Shown here piece by piece: positions 13,659 through 19,934 of a DNA stretch of 19,934 bases (within the stretch, counting starts at the first letter, position 1; every line of letters starts with the position of its first letter). Source of the DNA: an uncultured Clostridia bacterium (GTDB lineage Bacteria > Bacillota > Clostridia > Peptostreptococcales > Acidaminobacteraceae); assembly GCA_945950065.1 (NCBI GenBank), contig CAMFGQ010000010.1, positions 1-19,934 of the forward strand, given 5' to 3'. The notes beneath the pieces are model-generated. The model was not told the origin of the DNA and did not search any database. It worked only from the letters and a program-made list of their open reading frames with translations. Both the position numbers and the translations under genes were made by a program.

Positions 13659-14735
13659 ATGAAAATAACAAAAGCAAAGCTTATTCATTATCGTAATTAT
13701 ATAGAAGAAGAACTGGAATTTCCATCACAATTGGAATTTATCCTAGGAAGGAATGCCCAAGGAAAAACCAATCTGTTGGAAGCCATCTACCTTGCCTGTA
13801 TCGGAAAGGCTTTTCGAGCAAGGACGAATCGTGAAGCTTTTTACGAGAGGAAAGAAGCTTTCCATGTGGAGCTTTTTTTTCTTGAAGGGAATCGAGAGTA
13901 CCATTTTATCTACACCCATAAAGACAAAAAGCCTCAACTAAGCGTAAATCGACTTCCCATTGAACGAAGAAGTGAACTCTTTGGACTTTTTCCCATGGTT
14001 CTTTTCTCTCCAGAGCATATGCGTATGGTTCGGGAAGGTCCCGCTTATAGGCGTACCTTCTTTGATCGCGAGATATCTCTTGTCAGTAGAACCTATTTTC
14101 ATGAACTTGTTCGCTATCAAAAGCTGCTTCGCTCACGAAACATTCTCTTGAAAGAAAACTATGATCCCTTTCAAATGGATGTCTATGAGGAGAAGATGGC
14201 AAGTTATGCAAAGGGAATCTTCGAAAAGAGACAGAGTTTTGTTCAGCGGCTCGAAGAAAAAAGTGCAGAGATACACAGTTTTCTTTCCGGAGGAAAAGAA
14301 GAGCTAAGGCTTTCTTATCGCAGTAGCCTTCAGGGTGTAGATGACCTACGAAAGCGCTTTAAGAACGACCGTGAGAAAGACAAGTCCTTAGGTTATACAA
14401 GCTTTGGTCCCCAAAGCGATGATATGCAAATCGAGATTGATGGAAAAGATGCACGTCGCTATGCCAGTCAAGGCCAAGCACGGATTGCATCATTGAGTAT
14501 TTTTTTTGGACTCATTCCCTTTATTGAAGAAGAAGTAGAGAAAAAACCCATCATTCTTTTAGATGATGTTTTTAGCGAATTAGATCGATTCAGAAGACAT
14601 CAACTCTTAGATCTTTTGCAAAACCACCAAATACTCCTTACCAGCACAGATCTAGATGGACTTGATCTGAGTCAACTAGGTGAGTATCACACCACGAATA
14701 TAGAAGAAGGGAGGAAACTCCAAGATGAACAGTAG
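13659..14735 (+). CDS. recF: RecF, recombination mediator ATPase
   Basis: 358-residue SMC-like ATPase that, with RecO and RecR, loads RecA at gaps and helps restart forks. Walker A is GRNAQGKT (30-37), the ABC signature is in YASQGQARIASLS, and Walker B with the D-loop is PIILLDDVFSELDRFRR. I use ATG 13659 (GGGAG before it), which gives the standard MKITKAKLIHYRNY start. The longer frame from 13536 would include the promoter. The 3' end overlaps gyrB by 11 bases. No gene lies between recF and gyrB. Confidence 0.97.
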   Translation: MKITKAKLIHYRNYIEEELEFPSQLEFILGRNAQGKTNLLEAIYLACIGKAFRARTNREAFYERKEAFHVELFFLEGNREYHFIYTHKDKKPQLSVNRLPIERRSELFGLFPMVLFSPEHMRMVREGPAYRRTFFDREISLVSRTYFHELVRYQKLLRSRNILLKENYDPFQMDVYEEKMASYAKGIFEKRQSFVQRLEEKSAEIHSFLSGGKEELRLSYRSSLQGVDDLRKRFKNDREKDKSLGYTSFGPQSDDMQIEIDGKDARRYASQGQARIASLSIFFGLIPFIEEEVEKKPIILLDDVFSELDRFRRHQLLDLLQNHQILLTSTDLDGLDLSQLGEYHTTNIEEGRKLQDEQ

Positions 14736-16629
14736 TCAAATTGATAATTATTCAGCGGATAAAATTCAAGTTCTGGAAGGACTTGAACCTGTACGTACCC
14801 GTCCAGGAATGTATATTGGGAGCACAGGCCAAAGAGGATTACATCACTTAATTTATGAAATCGTTGACAACAGCGTTGATGAAGCCATCAACGGTTTTGC
14901 TGATCGCATTGAAATCATGATTCGAAAAGATAATAGCGTAGTGGTCAGCGATAACGGCCGTGGTATGCCCACGGGTATCCATCCAAAACTTAAAATTCCC
15001 GCAGTAGAAGTCATTCATACCGTCCTTCATGCTGGAGGAAAGTTCAATAACGAAGAATACAAAGTATCTGGAGGTCTTCACGGGGTAGGTGCTTCTGTTG
15101 TCAATGCACTCAGTGAATGGATGGCTGTAGAAGTCTATCGTGAAGGAAAGATTCATCATATTGAGTTTTCCCGTGGAAAACGCACAAAACCTATGGAAAT
15201 TACAGGTGAAACCGATAAGCAGGGAACAAAGACTTACTTCCTGCCCGATGCAGAAATCTTTGACACCTTAGACTATGATTATAAAATCCTAGAAAATCGC
15301 TTCCGTGAGATGGCCTTCCTAAACAAGGGAATTCATCTTCACTTTGTGGATGAACGCAACGGAAAAGACGTAAACTTCCACTATGAAGGTGGGATTGCAG
15401 AATTTGTCAAATACATCAATCAGAACAAGACTGCTCTACATGGCAAAGTACTCTATGGAGAACAAGTCAGAGAAGGTTCTGTTGTAGAGCTAGCTCTCCA
15501 ATATACCGATGGCTATACCGAAAACATCTATACCTTTGCCAACAACATCAATACCCAGGAAGGTGGTACCCATCTTTCTGGTTTTAGAGCTGCCCTTACA
15601 CGTGTCATCAATGAATATGGAAGAAAAAACAACTTCATTAAAGAAAATGAAGAAAACCTTCTTGGTGAAGACGTAAGAGAGGGTCTCACTGCCATCATTT
15701 CTGTTAAGGTGAGTCAACCTCAGTTTGAGGGACAAACCAAGACAAAGCTTGGAAACAGTGAGATGAGGGGAATCACGGACTCCATTGTCAGTGAGCTTGT
15801 GATGAACTTCCTTATGGAAGAACCGCAAGAAGCGAGGATTATCCTTGAAAAATGTATTCAATCCTCCAAAGCTAGAATTGCAGCACGAAAAGCAAGGGAT
15901 CTAACAAGACGAAAAGGTCTTCTGGATGGATTTTCTCTTCCTGGAAAACTATCGGATTGTGAGGAGAAGGATCCAACACTCAGCGAAATCTACCTTGTGG
16001 AGGGTGATTCCGCAGGTGGAACGGCAAAAATGGGAAGAGAACGAAAGTATCAAGCCATTTTGCCACTACGAGGTAAAATCCTCAATGTTGAGAAAGCAAA
16101 CTTTTCTCGAGCCCTGAGCTCAAGAGAAATTCGCGATATGGTCACTGCCTTTGGTGTAGGAATCGGTGACGAATTTGAACCGGAAAAACTCCGCTATCAC
16201 AAAATCATCATCATGACTGACGCCGACGTTGACGGTGCACACATTCGTACACTGCTCCTCACTTTCTTCTACCGCTACATGACAACTCTCATTGAAAATG
16301 GCCATATTTATTTGGCTCAGCCACCTCTTTATTCTGTTCGAAGTGGTAAGCGGATTGAGTATGCCTACAATGATGACGAACTTCAAGAACTCCTTGAAGA
16401 TATAGGAAGAAACAGTCATGTTCAGCGATACAAAGGTCTGGGTGAGATGAATGCTGAGCAACTCTGGACCACCACCATGGATCCAGAAAACCGTATTCTT
16501 GTACGAGTCAGTATTGAAGACGCCATTGAGGCTGACCAGGTCTTTACCACTCTAATGGGAGATCAGGTAGAACCACGTCGTCAATTTATCCAAGAACATG
16601 CCAATCGTGTCCAGAATCTTGATGTCTAG
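14725..16629 (+). CDS. gyrB: DNA gyrase subunit B
   Basis: 634-residue ATPase subunit of DNA gyrase, which introduces negative supercoils. The GHKL ATPase domain has EIVDNSVDEA (E45, N49), DNGRGMP (76-82) and GGLHGVGASVVNALS (about 116-130). The TOPRIM domain has LVEGDSAGG (about 424-432) and the metal site DADVDGAH. The C-terminus RRQFIQEHA is the usual GyrB tail, and the length is that of the short Gram-positive form. ATG 14725 lies inside the recF end and follows GGGAGG. gyrA follows after 8 bases, so both subunits are co-transcribed. Confidence 0.98.
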   Translation: MNSSQIDNYSADKIQVLEGLEPVRTRPGMYIGSTGQRGLHHLIYEIVDNSVDEAINGFADRIEIMIRKDNSVVVSDNGRGMPTGIHPKLKIPAVEVIHTVLHAGGKFNNEEYKVSGGLHGVGASVVNALSEWMAVEVYREGKIHHIEFSRGKRTKPMEITGETDKQGTKTYFLPDAEIFDTLDYDYKILENRFREMAFLNKGIHLHFVDERNGKDVNFHYEGGIAEFVKYINQNKTALHGKVLYGEQVREGSVVELALQYTDGYTENIYTFANNINTQEGGTHLSGFRAALTRVINEYGRKNNFIKENEENLLGEDVREGLTAIISVKVSQPQFEGQTKTKLGNSEMRGITDSIVSELVMNFLMEEPQEARIILEKCIQSSKARIAARKARDLTRRKGLLDGFSLPGKLSDCEEKDPTLSEIYLVEGDSAGGTAKMGRERKYQAILPLRGKILNVEKANFSRALSSREIRDMVTAFGVGIGDEFEPEKLRYHKIIIMTDADVDGAHIRTLLLTFFYRYMTTLIENGHIYLAQPPLYSVRSGKRIEYAYNDDELQELLEDIGRNSHVQRYKGLGEMNAEQLWTTTMDPENRILVRVSIEDAIEADQVFTTLMGDQVEPRRQFIQEHANRVQNLDV

Positions 16630-16637
16630 GAGGGACC

Positions 16638-19079
16638 ATGAGAGATAAAATCATTGAACGCGACATCAGTAAAGAAATGGAGACCTCCTATATTGACTAC
16701 TCCATGAGTGTCATTGTGTCCCGTGCCTTACCAGATGTACGAGATGGTCTCAAGCCTGTTCACAGGCGTATTCTCTATTCGATGTTCGAACAAAAATATA
16801 CTAGCGACCGCCCTTATCGAAAATCTGCCCGTATTGTGGGGGATGTTATCGGTAAGTACCACCCCCATGGTGAGAATGCTATTTACAACGCTATGGTCCG
16901 CTTGTCCCAAGACTTTTCCACCCGCTACATGTTGGTAGATGGTCAGGGAAACTTTGGTTCCATCGACGGTGATGGTGCTGCGGCGATGCGTTATACAGAA
17001 GCCAGAATGAGTCCCATAGCAGATGAATTGCTACGGGATTTAGATAAGGAAACGGTAGACTTTTATCCCAACTATGATGAGAGTCTTATGCAACCCACTG
17101 TCCTACCTAGTCGTTTCCCCAATCTTCTTGTTAACGGATCAACGGGAATCGCCGTAGGGATGACCACCAGCATTCCTCCTCATAATCTCAGTGAAGTGAT
17201 TGATGGTGTGATCCATGTGATTGATCATCCTCATACGGATGTAGAGGAGCTGATGGACATCATTAAGGGTCCTGACTTTCCTACGGGTGCCACCATTATG
17301 GGCAGAGAGTCCATGCGAAGAGCCTACCGTACGGGACGTGGACGTGTTCGCATACGTGCCAAGGCAAACATTGAAGAACACGGAAAAGATCGCTATCGTA
17401 TTGTCATTACGGAAATCCCCTATATGGTCAACAAGACTAAACTTCTAGAGGGAATTGCTGATCTTGTCAAAACCAGAAGAATTGATGGCATTACTGAAAT
17501 GCGGGATGAATCCAATCGTCATGGAATCCGCATTATCCTTGAAGTGCGTCGTGATGCCAATGCAAACATTATTTTGAATCAGCTCTATCGCCACTCTCAA
17601 CTGGAGTCAGTCTTTAGCATGATTTTAATTGCCCTCGAAAATGGCATGCCTAAGGTCTTTACCCTAAAGGGACTTCTTGAGCAGTATGTTCTCCATCAAA
17701 AAGAAGTGGAGACAAGGCGAATTCAGTATGATCTGAAGAAAGCAAGAGATCGAGCCCATATCCTAGAGGGACTTCTGATTGCGCTGCAAAACATCGATGA
17801 AGTCATTCGTATCATTCGTTCATCCTATGATGATGCGAAAGAAAAGCTCATGGAAGCCTTTAAGCTATCTGAAATTCAAGCCAATAACATTTTGAGTATG
17901 CAGTTGAGAAGACTTCAAGGGCTTGAGTACGAAAAAATAGACGAAGAGATGAAGAGCCTACAACAGGATATCCTTTATTATCTCGAAGTGCTTTCTGATG
18001 AGAGTCTACTCTTTGGTATCATTAAAGATAGCCTGATGAGCATCAAAGAACGCTATCAAGATGAGCGTCGAACAGACATTGAAATTGACTATGAAGAAAT
18101 CGAAGATGAAGACTTGATTGAAGAAAACGAAATGGTCATCACTCTGACACAACGTGGGTATGTGAAACGTGTTGCCCAGGATGTCTATCAGTCTCAACAT
18201 CGTGGTGGAAAGGGCGTCATTGGCCTTACCACACGAGATGAAGACGTCATTTATGACATCTTTACCACATCAACCCATAGTGATCTCCTTTACTTTACCA
18301 ATCAAGGACGACTCTATCGCCTCAAGGCTTATCGCATTCCTGAGTCCAGTAGACAAAGCAGGGGTACCCCCATCATTAATCTACTGCAATTGGATGAAGG
18401 TGAAGTGGTTACCAGCATTATCCCGGTTGACCAAATGGATAAGCGTCGACTTGTCCTAGCCACCAAGAAGGGCGTCATCAACAAAATGTACCTCAAAGAC
18501 CTAGAAAGCAATCGTCAAAGTGGTATTAAGGTGATCCGCCTTGATGAAGGCGATGAGATTATCCATGTACGCATTCTGGATGAAGAGGCAGATATCTTTG
18601 TCGCAACAGAAAAAGGAAAATCCATCCGCTTCCCATCCACCGATATGCGTGTTCTTGGAAGAAACACACGTGGTGTCAAGAGCATTGATCTGGATAAGGA
18701 TGATGAAGTGGTTACAGTGGATGTCATTGAAAACAATGATGGCGATATCCTTACCATTACCTCCAAAGGCTATGGTAAGCGAACACCCTTAGATCAGTAT
18801 CGTCCCCAAGGCCGTGGTGGTAAGGGACTCATTAACTATAAACTGACTGAAAAGACAGGTCATGTCGTAGCCAGTACACTTGTCAATGATGAGGATGAAA
18901 TCTTCCTCATCAACTCCCAAGGTACCATGATACGCATCCGTGCAGTCGACATTTCTAGAATAGGACGTAATACCTCAGGTGTCAGCCTCATGCGCTTCGA
19001 TGAAAATACAGAAGTGGTGGCCTTTGCAAAAGCAATGGATATCGAGGAAGAGGAGGAAAAAAATGGCAGTGAAGATTAG
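16638..19079 (+). CDS. gyrA: DNA gyrase subunit A
   Basis: 813-residue breakage-reunion subunit. Catalytic tyrosine Y119 is in AAMRYTEAR. The N-terminal winged-helix region is VRDGLKPVHRRIL. The C-terminal DNA-wrapping propeller has a GyrA-box (QHRGGKG near residue 520) and a second RGGKG, which supports GyrA rather than ParC, as does adjacency to gyrB. An acidic tail (EEEEEK) ends the protein. The quinolone-determining region reads HGENAIYN: Asn at the positions of E. coli Ser83 and Asp87. ATG 16638 follows AGGAGGGACC. The 3' end overlaps the next gene by 17 bases. Confidence 0.98.
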   Translation: MRDKIIERDISKEMETSYIDYSMSVIVSRALPDVRDGLKPVHRRILYSMFEQKYTSDRPYRKSARIVGDVIGKYHPHGENAIYNAMVRLSQDFSTRYMLVDGQGNFGSIDGDGAAAMRYTEARMSPIADELLRDLDKETVDFYPNYDESLMQPTVLPSRFPNLLVNGSTGIAVGMTTSIPPHNLSEVIDGVIHVIDHPHTDVEELMDIIKGPDFPTGATIMGRESMRRAYRTGRGRVRIRAKANIEEHGKDRYRIVITEIPYMVNKTKLLEGIADLVKTRRIDGITEMRDESNRHGIRIILEVRRDANANIILNQLYRHSQLESVFSMILIALENGMPKVFTLKGLLEQYVLHQKEVETRRIQYDLKKARDRAHILEGLLIALQNIDEVIRIIRSSYDDAKEKLMEAFKLSEIQANNILSMQLRRLQGLEYEKIDEEMKSLQQDILYYLEVLSDESLLFGIIKDSLMSIKERYQDERRTDIEIDYEEIEDEDLIEENEMVITLTQRGYVKRVAQDVYQSQHRGGKGVIGLTTRDEDVIYDIFTTSTHSDLLYFTNQGRLYRLKAYRIPESSRQSRGTPIINLLQLDEGEVVTSIIPVDQMDKRRLVLATKKGVINKMYLKDLESNRQSGIKVIRLDEGDEIIHVRILDEEADIFVATEKGKSIRFPSTDMRVLGRNTRGVKSIDLDKDDEVVTVDVIENNDGDILTITSKGYGKRTPLDQYRPQGRGGKGLINYKLTEKTGHVVASTLVNDEDEIFLINSQGTMIRIRAVDISRIGRNTSGVSLMRFDENTEVVAFAKAMDIEEEEEKNGSED

Positions 19080-19383
19080 ATATTTATTTTCTGAAAGAGC
19101 AGATCGCTGGGAAGTAAAAATTATGGGTGAAGTGGATATCCATAGTTCCCAAGAAGTGAAGGAAAAACTTGCCGAGATTCTCAATGAAAAAGAGAAGAGC
19201 ATGATCATTAATGCTGAAGAACTGGACTATATTGATAGTACGGGACTTGGCATGCTTATCGGTATCGTAAAACGTCTAAAAGAAAAAGACCTGAGCCTAA
19301 CTCTTGTTAAACTTCAACCCAGTGTGCTTAAACTCTTCCAAATTACTGGTCTTGACAAGGTCATTGAGCTGCGTAACGAGTAA
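19063..19383 (+). CDS. RsbV/SpoIIAA-like anti-sigma factor antagonist (STAS)
   Basis: 106-residue STAS-domain protein. In this family the unphosphorylated form binds the RsbW-type kinase and frees the sigma factor. The phosphorylated serine is recognisable in YIDSTGLGML (S59). GEVDIHSS (about 22-29) is the typical first strand. ATG 19063 lies inside the gyrA end and follows GAGGAGG; the reading frame is open further upstream but that part overlaps gyrA coding sequence. It forms a partner-switch set with the next two genes. RsbV-like (stress) is favoured over SpoIIAA because of the following RsbW-like protein. Confidence 0.93.
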   Translation: MAVKIRYLFSERADRWEVKIMGEVDIHSSQEVKEKLAEILNEKEKSMIINAEELDYIDSTGLGMLIGIVKRLKEKDLSLTLVKLQPSVLKLFQITGLDKVIELRNE

Positions 19384-19434
19384 AGATGTGCTCCAAGGGG
19401 TATCATGACCCTAGAGAAAAAGGAGGAGAACAGG

Positions 19435-19827
19435 ATGGAAGTTTTTAAGCTGAGTATACCGAATAAAAAAGAATATGTTACCTCAGCTCGTCTTGCAGCA
19501 ACATCTGTAGCTGGAATCCATGGCTTTGATATAGAAAAAGTAGAAGATATTCGACTTGCCGTTGGAGAGGCTTGTAATAATGTTGTCCTTCACGGAAGAG
19601 GATCTCAGAGCATTGATATCCGTATCCAAATGGAAGGAAATCAGATGGAAATCTGCGTAACTGATCGGGGCAAAGGATTTGTTCCCCAAAAAATAAAAGT
19701 CGTGGACCCAAAGGATTATTCCGGAAGTGGGCTTGGCTTATTTATCATTGACGCAGTTATGGATGAGCTGATTGTCGAATCAGAAAAAGAAAAAGGTACA
19801 ACCATTCGCATGATCAAAAAAAGATAG
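19435..19827 (+). CDS. RsbW-like anti-sigma factor serine kinase
   Basis: 130-residue GHKL-type kinase/anti-sigma factor. N box EACNNVVLHG (45-54), G1 box DRGKGF (77-82), G2 box GSGLGLFII (97-105). It would bind the downstream sigma factor and phosphorylate the STAS partner. ATG 19435 follows AAAGGAGGAGAACAGG; the frame is open to an ATG at 19405 but that start has no good ribosome binding site. The arginine- and valine-rich N-terminus (YVTSARLAATSVAG) fits RsbW more than SpoIIAB. Confidence 0.92.
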   Translation: MEVFKLSIPNKKEYVTSARLAATSVAGIHGFDIEKVEDIRLAVGEACNNVVLHGRGSQSIDIRIQMEGNQMEICVTDRGKGFVPQKIKVVDPKDYSGSGLGLFIIDAVMDELIVESEKEKGTTIRMIKKR

Positions 19828-19838
19828 TGTAGGTGAAC

Positions 19839-19934
19839 ATGGGATCATATAAAGATGTAGAAACCAAAGAACTGTTTCGCCTATACAAAGCTGATCCTAA
19901 AGACGATGAAATGCGCGATGAACTCTTTAACAGG
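19839..19934 (+). CDS. Probable SigB/SigF-type sigma factor, N-terminal fragment
   Basis: Partial; the window ends after 32 codons. ATG 19839 follows AGGTGA. The text visible is ELFRLYKADPKDDEMRDEL followed by FNR. This resembles the N-terminal region of SigB/SigF-group factors (ELF..YK....R..L...). Position after RsbV- and RsbW-like genes is the main support. Confidence 0.7.
   Translation, partial: MGSYKDVETKELFRLYKADPKDDEMRDELFNR

Noticed and set aside
16638..19079. ParC rather than GyrA
   Set aside because: It directly follows gyrB and has a GyrA-box in the C-terminal propeller.

Overview
This window is the chromosomal replication-origin region of a low-GC Gram-positive bacterium (Firmicutes, most likely a clostridial lineage). 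The evidence is the gene order mnmG-mnmE-jag-yidC-yidD-rnpA-rpmH // oriC // dnaA-dnaN-yaaA ... recF-gyrB-gyrA, strong AGGAGG-type ribosome binding sites, several GTG/TTG starts and TTGACA/TATAAT promoters. I cannot name a genus or species. No rRNA, tRNA, CRISPR array or insertion sequence with a transposase was seen.

Left arm (1-3800, all on the minus strand). One operon runs leftward from a very good sigma-A promoter at 3758-3786: rpmH (L34, too short for most ORF callers, TTG start), rnpA, yidD, yidC, jag, mnmE and the beginning of mnmG. Most junctions are 4-base ATGA/GTGA overlaps. The exception is jag-mnmE, where a clear intrinsic terminator or attenuator abuts the mnmE ribosome binding site.

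Between the rpmH promoter and oriC (3800-6300) lies an accessory patch: a Schlafen/AlbA_2-type ATP-binding putative regulator and a CPBP-family membrane protease, both on the minus strand. The first is bracketed by two 67-bp direct repeats (65/67 identical), each with a perfect 24-bp palindrome. This is the least ordinary structure in the window.

Origin (6300-8525). Six perfect DnaA boxes in one orientation lie upstream of dnaA. A second cluster between dnaA and dnaN ends in a basal-unwinding layout (DnaA box, GC-rich spacer, DnaA-trio repeats), so this looks like a bipartite origin of the Bacillus type.

Right arm (8526-19934). dnaN and the S4-domain gene yaaA are coupled and end in a terminator. 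Then comes an inserted block: nagB on the plus strand, followed by a minus-strand BlaI-family repressor/M56 metalloprotease sensor pair with its own operator-promoter, and a PAP2-family phosphatase. The canonical order resumes with recF, gyrB and gyrA from a promoter just before recF; no remB-like gene lies between recF and gyrB. gyrA overlaps the start of an RsbV-like anti-sigma antagonist gene, followed by an RsbW-like anti-sigma kinase and the start of a probable SigB/SigF-type sigma factor that runs off the window.

Together the genes cover replication initiation and clamp loading, topology, recombination repair, tRNA wobble modification, membrane protein insertion and RNase P maturation. 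Two signalling modules (BlaI/M56 and RsbV/W/sigma) are embedded among these housekeeping genes.
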